A stretch of 43,018 nucleotides of DNA. Source: Desulfovirgula thermocuniculi DSM 16036. GTDB lineage: Bacteria; Bacillota; Desulfotomaculia; Desulfotomaculales; Desulfovirgulaceae. Below are positions 1 to 8,273 of this stretch, piece after piece. Position 1 is the first letter of the stretch. Each line of letters opens with the position of its first letter. The position numbers were made by a program, and so were the translations under genes. The notes beneath the pieces are model-generated. The model was not told the DNA's origin. It ran no database searches and saw nothing but the letters and a program-made list of their open reading frames with translations. Location: positions 1-43,018 of the forward strand of contig NZ_AUBR01000028.1 of assembly GCF_000429345.1 (NCBI RefSeq), read 5' to 3'.

Positions 1-114
1 GTCGTAGGGGTTCATGATGAGGTTTACGCCCTCGCGGTTGATCTTGCCCGCGGCGTCCAGCGTGATCTTGGCCTCCGTGTCAAAGGTCTGCTTGGCAAGA
101 ACGACGACGCGCAA
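1..114 (-). CDS. etfB: Electron transfer flavoprotein beta subunit, N-terminal part (runs off window)
   Basis: Only the first 38 codons are present. The translation reads LRVVVLAKQTFDTEAK, then a stretch ending in GVNLIMNPYD, which is the conserved EtfB N-terminus (AMP/FAD-binding fold, first strand and the NPYD loop). EtfB pairs with EtfA to accept electrons from acyl-CoA dehydrogenases, two of which are encoded in this window. The start is a TTG at 114 with a GGGAGGGAGAGG ribosome site just upstream. Its own sigma-54 promoter (221-236) and two type A sites (297-331) separate it from the DUF362 gene, so it begins a new transcription unit. The rest of the gene, and presumably etfA, lies to the left of the window. 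Confidence 0.85.
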   Translation of the reverse strand, partial: MRVVVLAKQTFDTEAKITLDAAGKINREGVNLIMNPYD

Positions 115-220
115 TGCTCCTCTCCCTCCCTGTGTTTGGTAGCCAGCCTGTGCTTTTGCCTCTGCGGGACCGGGCCTAGATGGCATCCGGTGAAAGCTCC
201 GGATAACACAGGGGTTGGTA

Positions 221-236
221 AGCAAGTAAGGTGCCA
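221..236 (-). promoter_or_regulatory. Sigma-54 (-24/-12) promoter for etfB
   Basis: Read on the minus strand this is TGGCACCTTACTTGCT, a full match to TGGCAC-N5-TTGC. It lies about 107 bases upstream of the etfB start, and the type A activator sites lie a further 60-95 bases upstream. Confidence 0.85.
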
Positions 237-296
237 AACATGCGTAAGGACAGACCTGTTGCCCTCCGTACCGGTCCCCTTTGGTGCGGAAAAATG

Positions 297-331
297 TGTT
301 GCAATATGGAACATAATGTTTCATGTTGTAA
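297..331. promoter_or_regulatory. Type A activator site, two copies, upstream of etfB
   Basis: TGTTGCAATATGGAACA (297-313) is followed by TGTTTCATGTTGTAA (317-331). Both are variants of the inverted repeat TGTTACAAWATGAAACA that also precedes the liv, acyl-CoA synthetase and hbd2 units. Two copies upstream of a -24/-12 promoter is the usual layout of a sigma-54 enhancer. Binding by one of the two local activators is inferred. Confidence 0.7.
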
Positions 332-336
332 TTGGC

Positions 337-1650
337 CTATGCCCCTGCCAGCAGCCTTTCCCCGTCGAAAAGGTCCATGGAGAAACCATCTTTCTCCAGG
401 TAGCGGTTGTAGAGGTACTGGCGGTAGGCCACATAGGCGTTGTAGTCGCAGTTTATGCCTTCTTTTCTCAGCAGCTCCTCAAACTCCCGCAGGTCAGGGG
501 GGCAGCCTTTAATGGCTATGGCTTTTTTAATGTGGGGGTTGTCTTTGTTTTGTTGGTAGGCACAACGCCCGAACAATACGGTCTTTTCAAAGCCGGGCGA
601 GGCCAGCTGCTTTTTACCGGTTACGACCTCGATGCCGGGGAAGGGTTCTCCTTTAAAGGCGGACATAAGCAGGATCAGCATGGGGTTGAAGAGCTTAGAG
701 CATGAGGTGCAGAGGGTGCTGTCGTACTTTCTCACGGCAATGCCCGTAATGCCGCGCTTGCGGAAGCCTTCGGGTCCGGTGTTGTCCTCGGTCCACTCCC
801 AGTCGTACTCCAGAGGGGTTATGTTGTTTTCCAGGGGCTCGCCTCTCAGCTCTATTTCCGAAAGGGCGGTGCTGCGCTGCCTGCGCCGGGCAAAGAACTT
901 AAGGTGCTCGACTTCGTCTGCACTGTAGCCGATTAACGCTGCGCCCACTATGTCGCAGGCTAGGGCGTCCCGCGAGGCCACCAGGATGTCCTTCCGGACG
1001 GCCTTGCCTGTAGGGCCGGGCCCCTTGGCCAGAGCGTAAATGCCGTCGATGACGGTTAGGGCCAGGGGCAGTTTTTCGGCCAGAAGGGGGAACGTGTGAT
1101 CCAGTTCCGCCGTTTTGCCGTGGCAGCGCATTTTTGACTGCCGGTTAAGGCAGCCCTTGAGGTTTTTGATGCCCAGGGATACCTTGCACTGGTTGTGGGT
1201 TTTCAGCACGGGTACGCTGATGACCTTGTCTGCTTCCAGGGCTTTTTTGGCCACGGACAGCTCAAGGCCTTCAAAGTCCAGCCTTACGAACTCATCCTCG
1301 TTAAAGTCTACTATCTCCACCCCGTATTTTGCACGGAGCTTTTCATATCCAAGAGTCCGGTAGATATCCTTGGTGATGGACCCTTCAATTCCCAGAGAGG
1401 CTTCCCCGATGGTGATGCGGGAGTAGCCCTCTTCGCAGAGGATGCGCACCAGGGCAAAGACCACCGCTGTAGTGGTCACCACTCCATAAGGGGGAAAAGG
1501 AAGGTCGAAGTCCCAGGCGACCAGGTTTGGCTTGATGAGAATCCGGTCGTCCCGCCGGAAGTCCCGGAGCCCGTCGCATAATTCTAAAGCCCTGCGCAGT
1601 GACCGGTACGTCTCGGTATGCTTCACGACGGACACGACAGGCTTTTCCAT
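337..1650 (-). CDS. DUF362 domain protein
   Basis: A 437-residue protein with the DUF362 layout: an N-terminal VVKHTETYRSL segment, ILIKPNLV near residue 40, VISVPVLKTHNQCKVSLGIKN in the middle (the conserved K-T-H region) and a CTSC pair in the C-terminal third. DUF362 proteins often occur next to ferredoxins and redox enzymes, but their reaction is not established. The ATG at 1650 has a GAGGAGG ribosome site. It is the last gene of the long minus-strand operon, 27 bases after the Fe-alcohol dehydrogenase. A role in redox or Fe-S chemistry of the pathway is inference. Confidence 0.75.
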   Translation of the reverse strand: MEKPVVSVVKHTETYRSLRRALELCDGLRDFRRDDRILIKPNLVAWDFDLPFPPYGVVTTTAVVFALVRILCEEGYSRITIGEASLGIEGSITKDIYRTLGYEKLRAKYGVEIVDFNEDEFVRLDFEGLELSVAKKALEADKVISVPVLKTHNQCKVSLGIKNLKGCLNRQSKMRCHGKTAELDHTFPLLAEKLPLALTVIDGIYALAKGPGPTGKAVRKDILVASRDALACDIVGAALIGYSADEVEHLKFFARRRQRSTALSEIELRGEPLENNITPLEYDWEWTEDNTGPEGFRKRGITGIAVRKYDSTLCTSCSKLFNPMLILLMSAFKGEPFPGIEVVTGKKQLASPGFEKTVLFGRCAYQQNKDNPHIKKAIAIKGCPPDLREFEELLRKEGINCDYNAYVAYRQYLYNRYLEKDGFSMDLFDGERLLAGA

Positions 1651-1677
1651 ATTACATACCCTCCTCGCGGCCTTGTC

Positions 1678-2880
1678 TTAATACGGCCCCTCCCCGATCC
1701 GGCCTTCGTAGCTTCTCCTCAGCAGCTCGGCGGCTGCTTCCTCGCTCATGGGCCGCTTGGCATACCCGTAGAAGGCCGTGATCCAAGGGCTTTTGACCAT
1801 CATTTCCGCCAGCGCCGGGATGTCTTCTTTCCGGCCCCAGCGCGACCAGTCGGTGGGGAGTCCGGCATCCGCCAGCAGTTGCCTGACGGCGTGTATGGCC
1901 GCCAGGGCAGCCTGGCGGGTGCTCATGCCAGATGTGTGCTGGCCCAGTACCGCGGCCATGCGGGCCAGCTTTTCCAGGCAGTGCCCCATGTTGTACTCCA
2001 TAGCAAAGGGGAGGGCAATGGCACACGCCACGCCGTGGGGGATATGGTAAAAGGAGCCCAGGGCGTGTGCCAGAGCATGGCCCTCAATGATGCCCGTATC
2101 GTTAAAGGCCAGGCCGGCCATCATGGAAGCATAAGACATTTTTACACGAGCTTCCAGGTTGGAGCCATCGTAGACGGCAACCAGCAGCGCCTCGGCGATC
2201 AGCTCTACTGCTTTAAAGGCCAGGGCATCGGTGAGAGGGTTTTCTTTCCTGGCCATCATGGTTTCAATGGCATGGGCGAGGGCATCGGCGCCCGAGGAGG
2301 CAGTGACTCCTGGGGGCATGGTCAGGGTAAGGGTGGGGTCTACCACGGCTAGGTCTGGAATGATGAAGGGGGTAAAGAAAAACCCTTTTATGCCTTCCCG
2401 GGGCAGGGTGATAATGGCAAACATGGTGCACTCTGCGCCCGTGCCGGCTGTGGTGGGCACGGCAATGAGGGGGATGCCTTTTCGGGGAAAGCTTGTTTTG
2501 CGCAGGTGATCTTCCGTTCTCCCGCCAACCACGGCGAGCTGGGCGGCCACTTTGGCTATGTCAATAGCGCTGCCCCCGCCCAGGCCGATGACAAAATCCG
2601 CCCCTTCCCTGCGCACGAATTCCGCTGCCTGGTCGCAGGCAGCGTCATCGGGTTCGGGCCTGCCCTGGTCAAATATCGCTGCTTCGATGCCGCTCTTTTG
2701 CAGGGCCTGCACCACGCGTGCGGGAATCCCCGCCTTTGCCACGCCCGCATCGGTGATGATGGCCGTCCTTCCCGCTAGGCCCATTTCCCGGGCATACTTG
2801 CCCAGGTTGTCCACGGCGTTAACCCCGAAAACAATGCGGGGAGGCTTGTAGTAGCGTACAACCTGCGTTAAGGGGAACAT
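1678..2880 (-). CDS. Iron-containing alcohol dehydrogenase
   Basis: A 400-residue group III (Fe-dependent) alcohol dehydrogenase. The NAD-binding GGGSAIDIAK motif lies near residue 100. The metal-site region follows with GADALAHAIE (Asp and His) and EGHALAHALGSFYHIPHGV (two further His). Family members include 4-hydroxybutyrate dehydrogenase, butanol dehydrogenase and 1,3-propanediol dehydrogenase. With a canonical 4-hydroxybutyryl-CoA dehydratase in the same operon, interconversion of 4-hydroxybutyrate and succinate semialdehyde is an attractive guess, but the sequence alone does not fix the substrate. The ATG follows the upstream stop by six bases and has only a close AAAGG, so it probably relies on translational coupling. 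Confidence 0.85.
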   Translation of the reverse strand: MFPLTQVVRYYKPPRIVFGVNAVDNLGKYAREMGLAGRTAIITDAGVAKAGIPARVVQALQKSGIEAAIFDQGRPEPDDAACDQAAEFVRREGADFVIGLGGGSAIDIAKVAAQLAVVGGRTEDHLRKTSFPRKGIPLIAVPTTAGTGAECTMFAIITLPREGIKGFFFTPFIIPDLAVVDPTLTLTMPPGVTASSGADALAHAIETMMARKENPLTDALAFKAVELIAEALLVAVYDGSNLEARVKMSYASMMAGLAFNDTGIIEGHALAHALGSFYHIPHGVACAIALPFAMEYNMGHCLEKLARMAAVLGQHTSGMSTRQAALAAIHAVRQLLADAGLPTDWSRWGRKEDIPALAEMMVKSPWITAFYGYAKRPMSEEAAAELLRRSYEGRIGEGPY

Positions 2881-2886
2881 CCTTTC

Positions 2887-3447
2887 TCAGGCCCCCATCC
2901 TCACAAAAGTGCACGTGAAGCGGCACCCCGTTCCAGCGAGTTCCTCAAAGCCAACCGTCACTTCCATGTGCAGCTCGCGGTAAATGGTGTTAAGAAGCGC
3001 GAGACAGGCTTCCTGGCAGGGTACCTCCGGGCCGAGCTTTTCCACCAGTGCCTGCCGGAACGTGCAGCCGCTCACCGTGAAGGTGAACCTCCTGGTGCTG
3101 GCCTCGTTGATCTTCCACTTGTCCTCCGGGCGGGTGGCCAGCATGGCTATTTCCAGGTAACGCTGGGGAAGGGAAGGAAAAGAAATCCCCGTTTTGGCGG
3201 CCACTTCTTCTATGACTTCAGCTGTCCTGTCCTTGTACTTGTTTCCCAGTTCAATGGCTTTCCTGGCCAGGTCGCCGCCGTAGCACTCGAGTGCCTGCCT
3301 GAGGAAGGTGTTGCGCTCTTGTGCTGATGCGGCGGTTAGCTTGCCGGCCAGGTTTGCTATAAAGGCGTGGGGAGCAAACTCTTCCTGCAGGGCCGTGAGG
3401 AGCCTCTCATCCAGGTCATACTCGTACTCGGGGTATGCCCTAGCCAT
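2887..3447 (-). CDS. Small protein resembling the L-2-amino-thiazoline-4-carboxylate hydrolase family
   Basis: About 186 residues, mainly predicted helical. The C-terminal segment reads CTFRQALVEKLG, a PCQEAC pair, then GTGCRFTCTFVR. Cys-rich strands ending in a C-x-F-x-F/V-R pattern are typical of the ATC-hydrolase-like and V4R-like small-molecule-binding folds, so the assignment is to a fold and not to a reaction. The start chosen is the ATG at 3447, with GGGGGTG upstream and overlapping the ferredoxin stop. A GTG at 3459 is the alternative. Its place between ferredoxin and alcohol dehydrogenase suggests a pathway-specific accessory. Confidence 0.5.
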   Translation of the reverse strand: MARAYPEYEYDLDERLLTALQEEFAPHAFIANLAGKLTAASAQERNTFLRQALECYGGDLARKAIELGNKYKDRTAEVIEEVAAKTGISFPSLPQRYLEIAMLATRPEDKWKINEASTRRFTFTVSGCTFRQALVEKLGPEVPCQEACLALLNTIYRELHMEVTVGFEELAGTGCRFTCTFVRMGA

Positions 3448-3715
3448 TGCCGTTTTCACCCCCGCTTGTTGGTACCTCCCGGTAGCTAATGGTGATTGCG
3501 CCGGTGGGGCACCGCTTTACGCATTCCTGGCAGCCGGTGCAGGAAGGCCAGTATGGCGCAGTGAGGATGTATTCTTCTTCCGGCGTCTCGCGAAATTTGT
3601 AAACCCTGGCAGGCTTGGCTTTAAAGACCGCCTGCGGGCAGGCCTTCAGGCATATGGCGCAATTGAGGGGGGCGGTACACTTTTCCCTGTCGATGTTGAT
3701 AACGGGGACAATCAC
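3440..3715 (-). CDS. Two-cluster ferredoxin
   Basis: A 91-residue ferredoxin-like protein. The C-terminal half carries a classical CTGCQECVKRCPTGAI [4Fe-4S] motif. The N-terminal half carries a spaced-out set, CTAPLNCAICLKACPQAV, which can ligate a second cluster. The start is a GTG at 3715 with GAGGAG close by. It overlaps the next gene at its 3' end. It probably carries electrons for neighbouring redox enzymes such as the Fe-S protein encoded upstream; the partner is not known. Confidence 0.85.
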   Translation of the reverse strand: MIVPVINIDREKCTAPLNCAICLKACPQAVFKAKPARVYKFRETPEEEYILTAPYWPSCTGCQECVKRCPTGAITISYREVPTSGGENGNG

Positions 3716-3735
3716 TGCTCCTCACCACCCCTCGC

Positions 3736-4560
3736 CTACCAGACTCCTGCCATGGCGGGAGAAGTGTTGCGGTCGACCAGGGTTATAGCGCCGTTTTTGC
3801 ACGTGGTCTGGCAGAGCCCGCAGCCGAAGCACTTCATGGCGTCAATATTGGCTTTAGACTGGGAAACCTCCATCTTTACGGCCCCGAACTGGCAGCGCTC
3901 CAGGCAGCGGCCGCAGCCGGAACACAGCGCGGTATTTACCACCGCGTAATACTCCCCTTTGCGCAGGATGTTGATGTTGTAGTCGAGGCGGTTGCGTATG
4001 CCCAGGCAGACCGGGTATTCACAGTTGCAGATACCGCCTATGTAGGGCGTACCAAAGGTCCAGAAGGTGTGCACCAGACCTTTCTTATTCATTTCGGCCA
4101 GCCACTCTTTGGCCTCCTGGGGAGTCAGGAAGTCCACACCGCCGCGGTACGTCTCCGGCCAGCGCTCCCACTTGTACATGCCCACGCCGAGGCCCAGGCA
4201 GTAAAAGTTCTCGCTGTCCTTTAAGCCCCGCACCTGGCGCCGGCAGGCGCAGGTCATCCTGGCAATGGGCCAGGCGATGTCCATAATGGCCTGCACCTCT
4301 TGCAGCGTTACCACCTGCCCGAAGTGCACGGCCAGGCTCAGCTGTTCGGCCCTCTTTTTAATCACCGGAAAGTTTGCCGGGTCCAGAACCCTGGCCTCAA
4401 TGGCTTCCCTAATGAGGTCTTCGGCCATGGTCTGGGGGTTTGCTTCGGCGCCTTTCCGCTGTACTTCTTTCTGGCGCAGCTTGTACATCTTGAGGGCGTA
4501 GTTGCTGGTGTTGAGATACCACTTGCCGCCGTCGCCGTGCTGCATGCAGGACTGGCACAT
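3736..4560 (-). CDS. Multi-cysteine 4Fe-4S protein, 274 residues
   Basis: The C-terminus has two standard [4Fe-4S] motifs, CSGCGRCLERCQFGA (Cys213, 216, 219, 223) and CFGCGLCQTTCKNGA (Cys244, 247, 250, 254). Further cysteines sit at 2, 5, 104, 106, 121, 178, 180 and 185, several in C-x-C pairs (CACRRQ, CNCEYPVC), so an additional metal site is plausible. The start is the ATG at 4560, preceded by GGAGGTG at good spacing; a longer reading frame to 4749 lacks a ribosome site and overlaps the upstream gene. A possible internal sigma-54 promoter lies in the 77-base gap before it. The function is unknown; it is likely an electron carrier with the adjacent ferredoxin. Confidence 0.75.
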   Translation of the reverse strand: MCQSCMQHGDGGKWYLNTSNYALKMYKLRQKEVQRKGAEANPQTMAEDLIREAIEARVLDPANFPVIKKRAEQLSLAVHFGQVVTLQEVQAIMDIAWPIARMTCACRRQVRGLKDSENFYCLGLGVGMYKWERWPETYRGGVDFLTPQEAKEWLAEMNKKGLVHTFWTFGTPYIGGICNCEYPVCLGIRNRLDYNINILRKGEYYAVVNTALCSGCGRCLERCQFGAVKMEVSQSKANIDAMKCFGCGLCQTTCKNGAITLVDRNTSPAMAGVW

Positions 4561-4603
4561 GGGGAGCCCACCTCCGTAAAAGAAAATCCTTAACCGTTGC
4601 GCG

Positions 4604-4619
4604 TGCAAAATTTTTGCCA
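4604..4619 (-). promoter_or_regulatory. Candidate internal sigma-54 promoter
   Basis: On the minus strand this is TGGCAAAAATTTTGCA, matching TGGCAC-N5-TTGCA at all but one fixed position. It lies in the only sizeable gap inside the long operon, 44-59 bases before the ATG of the multi-cysteine Fe-S gene. No type A or B activator site was seen nearby, so its use is uncertain. Confidence 0.5.
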
Positions 4620-4637
4620 GCGGGTTTATGGAACCCC

Positions 4638-5612
4638 TTAACTCTGGGCGAGGATCTTTTGCAGACGGGAGAGAATTTCCTGCGCCCCGTGAACTATTTC
4701 CTCGATCACCTCTCTCACCGGCTTGATCTCGTTGATTAAGCCAACACACTGCCCGATAGCAAAGGTGCCCCCTTCAAGATCCCCTTCGAAAAGCGCGCGC
4801 CGCCCCACCCTGCCGCTGATTACGGTGAGCAGTTCCTCCAGGCTGGCCCCGCGGGCCTCCATTTCCAGCACCTTCGCGGCGGCGGCATTTTTCATCACCC
4901 GCGCGGCGTTGCGGATGGACCGCTGGATAATTACCGTGTCCGTTTCCTGGGCCTTGACGATCCATTCCTTGAACTTCGGATGCGCCAGGGACTCCGTGGT
5001 GGCCACAAACCTCGTGCCCATCACCACCCCTTCCGCCCCCATGGCCAGGGCAGCCACAAACCCACGGGCGTCGGCAATGCCCCCACCGGCAATGACCGGT
5101 ATGGACACGCTGTCCACGGTTTTGGGGGTAAGGATCATGGTGGTCACGTCGTCCATGCCCGGGTGGCCGCCGCATTCAAACCCCACGATGATGACCGCAT
5201 CCGCCCCTATGCGCTCGGCCTTTTTGGCGTAGCGGACGGCAGGTACCTTGTGCAGCAGCTTGATGCCGGCTTTCTTGAGAAGGGGGACAAATTCCTCCGG
5301 ACTGCGGCCCGAGGTTTCCACCACCGGCACCCGCTCTTCAATTACCGCCTCCACGTACTCCATGGTTTTGTCCCCGGGCCCTACCTCCGGCAGCATGGAA
5401 ATGTTGACCCCAAAAGGCTTGTCGGTAAGCGCGCGGGTTTTGCGGATTTCCTCTACCAGTTCCTTCTTGCCGGGGTGGGTGGCGGCGGTGATGATCCCCA
5501 GCCCGCCGGCGTTGGAAACGGCGGCGGCGAATTCCGCCCGGGACAGCCACTGCATCCCCCCTTGAATGATGGGGTACTTGATCCCCAAAAGCTCGGTAAC
5601 CCTGGTTTTCAA
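4638..5612 (-). CDS. NPD-family FMN enzyme (nitronate monooxygenase / FabK-like)
   Basis: A 324-residue TIM-barrel flavoprotein of the 2-nitropropane dioxygenase family. It begins with IKYPIIQGGMQWLS and SNAGGLGIITAA, has GFECGGHPGMDD in the middle (the conserved His-containing FMN loop), then PVIAGGGIADARG and GAEGVVMGTRF for phosphate binding. Family members include nitronate monooxygenases and the enoyl-ACP reductase FabK. In an anaerobe within an acyl-CoA operon, an FMN-dependent reduction of an unsaturated acyl thioester is more likely than an O2-dependent reaction, but this is inference. The start is TTG at 5612 with AGGAGGAG eight bases upstream. Confidence 0.8.
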   Translation of the reverse strand: MKTRVTELLGIKYPIIQGGMQWLSRAEFAAAVSNAGGLGIITAATHPGKKELVEEIRKTRALTDKPFGVNISMLPEVGPGDKTMEYVEAVIEERVPVVETSGRSPEEFVPLLKKAGIKLLHKVPAVRYAKKAERIGADAVIIVGFECGGHPGMDDVTTMILTPKTVDSVSIPVIAGGGIADARGFVAALAMGAEGVVMGTRFVATTESLAHPKFKEWIVKAQETDTVIIQRSIRNAARVMKNAAAAKVLEMEARGASLEELLTVISGRVGRRALFEGDLEGGTFAIGQCVGLINEIKPVREVIEEIVHGAQEILSRLQKILAQS

Positions 5613-5624
5613 GGTCTCTCCTCC

Positions 5625-7085
5625 TTACTCTTCTTCACGCTCGATGCCGGCAATTATCCTGGCCAGCTTCTTCTTGTGCTCCAAATCGGCCAGGCGGGCA
5701 ATCATGATCCGCTGGGCCTGGGGCGAGCCGGCGCCGTGCAGGGATTCCGTCCGGTACCCCACGGCACCGCAGCCCAGGGTGAGGTTTTCTATTAGGCGCA
5801 GCATCCGCAGGCGGTGCTCTGTGGGTACCGTGGCCACGCCCTTTAAGTATTTCTCGAGATACGGGCCGATTTGGGGGTGGCGGAAGTCTTTTTCCGAAGG
5901 CATGGTTACCATCAGCCCCCCGGCAATGTCCTCTGCCAGACGGGCAATTTCGTACGGGAAACGGGTTACGTTCAACTTGCAAACGTTGGCCAGCAACAGG
6001 TCAACCAGGTAGGTGCCCGAAGCCGTGGGGTAGCCCTGGGAAGAACAGGCAATGCCGCAGGCGTAAAGGGTTTCATTTAAGTGCACCATCTCCACGAGCT
6101 TATCCCTGATGTGTGCCGCCCTGGCCACACCGTTGTATTCGGCTATTGCTGCTGCGGCACCAATGAGTACATCCCCCACCCCTACCTTGCAGCCGCCGTA
6201 GCTCTGGCGGTGGTACGCGGCAAAGCGCTCCACCAGCATGCCGGTGAACTGGTACTCGCGGCACATGAAGACCCTTTCCCAGGGCACGAAGACGTCATCA
6301 AAGATGACCAGCGCTTCCTGGCCGCCGTACATGGCGTTGCCGGTGTCCATTTCCGCACCTTCCAGCTTTCTGGTGTCGCAGGACTGCCGGCCGTAAACGT
6401 AAAAGATGCCCGGCGCGTTGCTGGGGATGGCAAAGGCTACGGCGTAGTCCCTGTCTTCTTCTGCCATGGCCGTGGTGGGCATCACGCAAATCTCGTGGGA
6501 GTTTACGGCCCCGGTTTGGTGGACCTTTGCCCCCCGCACCACGATACCGTCAGAAGATACCCTCACGACGCGCAAGTAAAGGTCCGGGTCGGCCTGCTGG
6601 CTGGGGCGTAGGGAGCGGTCTCCCTTGGGGTCGGTCATGGCCCCGTCCACCACCAGGTCGTTTTCCTGCACGTGCTTGACGAAGCGGCGGAACCGCCGGT
6701 GGTATTCGGTTCCCAGCTTCCGGTCCATTTCAAAGGTTACGCTGTCCAGGGCGTTTAAGGCGTCCATACCCACGCAGCGCTGAAAACAGGAAGCGGTTTT
6801 TTGCCCCATAAGTCGCAGCATCTGCACTTTGCGCACGAGATCGTCCGTACTCTGGTGGAGGTGCGTAAAGCGGCTGATGGTTTCACCGGTCAGGCTGGAA
6901 GTTGCCGTCAGCAGGTCCCTGTACCTCTCGTCAAGGGCCAGCCGGTAGCTCTTGGCTACAGCATTAATTGAGGGGCGGATAATGGGGTGATCGACGTAGT
7001 TCTCAATTAACTCCCCGAACATGTATACCTTTAGCTTCAAGTTGCGCAGGCTGTCAATGTATTCCTGGGGCGTTTTTAGGGCCAC
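5625..7085 (-). CDS. abfD: 4-hydroxybutyryl-CoA dehydratase / vinylacetyl-CoA delta-isomerase
   Basis: A 486-residue homologue of Clostridium aminobutyricum AbfD, a [4Fe-4S]- and FAD-containing enzyme that converts 4-hydroxybutyryl-CoA to crotonyl-CoA by a ketyl-radical route. The cluster ligands are present: Cys100 and Cys104 in ASCFQRC, and His292 and Cys299 in HRQSYGGCK, with Tyr296 and Lys300. Glu257 (GGQEALV) and the C-terminal catalytic Glu in YRTESLHGAGSPQAQ, equivalent to AbfD Glu455, are kept, as is the HQTGAVNSH loop at 189-197. This copy therefore looks fully competent. It starts with GTG at 7085. The gene lies between a carbonic-anhydrase-like gene and an NPD-family enzyme. Confidence 0.92.
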   Translation of the reverse strand: MALKTPQEYIDSLRNLKLKVYMFGELIENYVDHPIIRPSINAVAKSYRLALDERYRDLLTATSSLTGETISRFTHLHQSTDDLVRKVQMLRLMGQKTASCFQRCVGMDALNALDSVTFEMDRKLGTEYHRRFRRFVKHVQENDLVVDGAMTDPKGDRSLRPSQQADPDLYLRVVRVSSDGIVVRGAKVHQTGAVNSHEICVMPTTAMAEEDRDYAVAFAIPSNAPGIFYVYGRQSCDTRKLEGAEMDTGNAMYGGQEALVIFDDVFVPWERVFMCREYQFTGMLVERFAAYHRQSYGGCKVGVGDVLIGAAAAIAEYNGVARAAHIRDKLVEMVHLNETLYACGIACSSQGYPTASGTYLVDLLLANVCKLNVTRFPYEIARLAEDIAGGLMVTMPSEKDFRHPQIGPYLEKYLKGVATVPTEHRLRMLRLIENLTLGCGAVGYRTESLHGAGSPQAQRIMIARLADLEHKKKLARIIAGIEREEE

Positions 7086-7100
7086 CTGCCCTTTCCCCCT

Positions 7101-7640
7101 TTAATCGTCGTCCGTGCCGGCTATTTTCTTTAAACTTCCTTTCAAATAGCTTTCCGCAAGCGCGGTGTAGGCCCGGGCGCTTTGCTCGGCCAGCAGAAGC
7201 TGCGCTTCCGAAAGCTCCTTTACGGGCTTGGCAGGCGCTCCCGCTGCCAGGTGCCTGGCCGGGATTTCCGTGCCGCCGGTAACCACACTTCCCGCAGCGA
7301 CGATAGCCTGTTCCCCTACCACCGCGTTGTCCAGGATTACGGCGTTCATACCGATAATGCAGCCTTTCCTCAACGTGCAGTTATGGAGCACGGCACCGTG
7401 CCCTACGGTCACGTCCTCCTCAATTACGGTCCGGCCGCCCGGCAGTACGTGCACGACCACGTTGTCCTGGACGCTGCTGCGCGCCCCCACCGTGATGGCC
7501 CCGAAATCGGCGCGCAGCTGAGCACCAAACCAGATACTGGCCCCCTCCTCCACCGTGACGTCGCCGATGAGGGCGGCATTCGGGGCAACAAAAGCTTTGG
7601 CAGAAACCCGGGGTTTTTTGCCGTTGTACTCGAAGAGCAT
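7101..7640 (-). CDS. Gamma-class carbonic-anhydrase-like hexapeptide-repeat protein
   Basis: A 179-residue left-handed beta-helix protein with repeated hexapeptides (for example NAALIGDVTVEEGASIWF). The three zinc-ligand histidines of the gamma-carbonic anhydrase family are present in VVVHVLPGG and VGHGAVLHNC. The length is usual for the short, Cam-like (YrdA/PaaY) members, which occur in many acyl-CoA degradation operons. PaaY-type proteins have been described as thioesterases or carbonic anhydrases, so the activity stays open. The start is the ATG at 7640, seven bases after a GGAGGT site; the in-frame GTG at 7649 lies inside that site. Confidence 0.85.
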   Translation of the reverse strand: MLFEYNGKKPRVSAKAFVAPNAALIGDVTVEEGASIWFGAQLRADFGAITVGARSSVQDNVVVHVLPGGRTVIEEDVTVGHGAVLHNCTLRKGCIIGMNAVILDNAVVGEQAIVAAGSVVTGGTEIPARHLAAGAPAKPVKELSEAQLLLAEQSARAYTALAESYLKGSLKKIAGTDDD

Positions 7641-7661
7641 GTAAAGCACCTCCGCGGTTTC

Positions 7662-8273
7662 TTAAACGCGTTTAAGTAGTATGTCCTCCACTTTTAGCCG
7701 GGGGCGCGGGGGCGGGTCCTGATCCGGGAAGCCAACGGGTACCAGCGCCACCACGATCAACTCTTCGCCCAGCCCGAGCAACTTTTTAACCTCTTTCTGG
7801 TTGAACATCATCACCCAGCAGCTGCCCAGGCCCAGGTCGGTTGCCCGCAAGACGATGTGCTCGATGGCTATGGCCACGTTAAGGCTCAGGTAGGCCCTGG
7901 CGGCGTTTATGTCCATAGATCGCTGCTTCAGGTAATCCTCCAGGTTTATGCTTTCAAGGGGCGTGCCGGCAAAGGCGCCCGCCTGCCTCAGCTCGGCTAT
8001 GCGCTGCGGCCTCTTTTCTATGGACTTAAGGTCGGCGCAGCACACGATGGTCACCGGCGCCTGGGCAATAAAGGTCATGCCGTACGTGCACTCGCTAAGG
8101 CGCTGGCGCATCTCCCGGCTTTCCACAATAACAAAGCGCCAGGGCTGGAGGTTGGTTCCCGAAGGGGCCAGCCGGGCGGCTTCCAGCAGTTCCATAATGT
8201 ATTCTTCAGGAACGGGATCCGGCCTGAACCTGCGGATGCTCCGGCGCCGCAAGAGGACCTCTTTTAGCTCCAT
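7662..8273 (-). CDS. Nitroreductase-family FMN protein
   Basis: A 203-residue member of the nitroreductase family. RRRSIRRFRPDPVPEE at the N-terminus and APSGTNLQPWRFVIV are the FMN-binding signatures, and the C-terminal LGLGSCWVM segment completes the flavin site. Such proteins reduce diverse electron-poor compounds with NAD(P)H; the substrate cannot be read from sequence. Its ATG overlaps the stop region of the acyl-CoA synthetase by ten bases (ATGGAGCTAA), showing tight translational coupling. Confidence 0.85.
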   Translation of the reverse strand: MELKEVLLRRRSIRRFRPDPVPEEYIMELLEAARLAPSGTNLQPWRFVIVESREMRQRLSECTYGMTFIAQAPVTIVCCADLKSIEKRPQRIAELRQAGAFAGTPLESINLEDYLKQRSMDINAARAYLSLNVAIAIEHIVLRATDLGLGSCWVMMFNQKEVKKLLGLGEELIVVALVPVGFPDQDPPPRPRLKVEDILLKRV

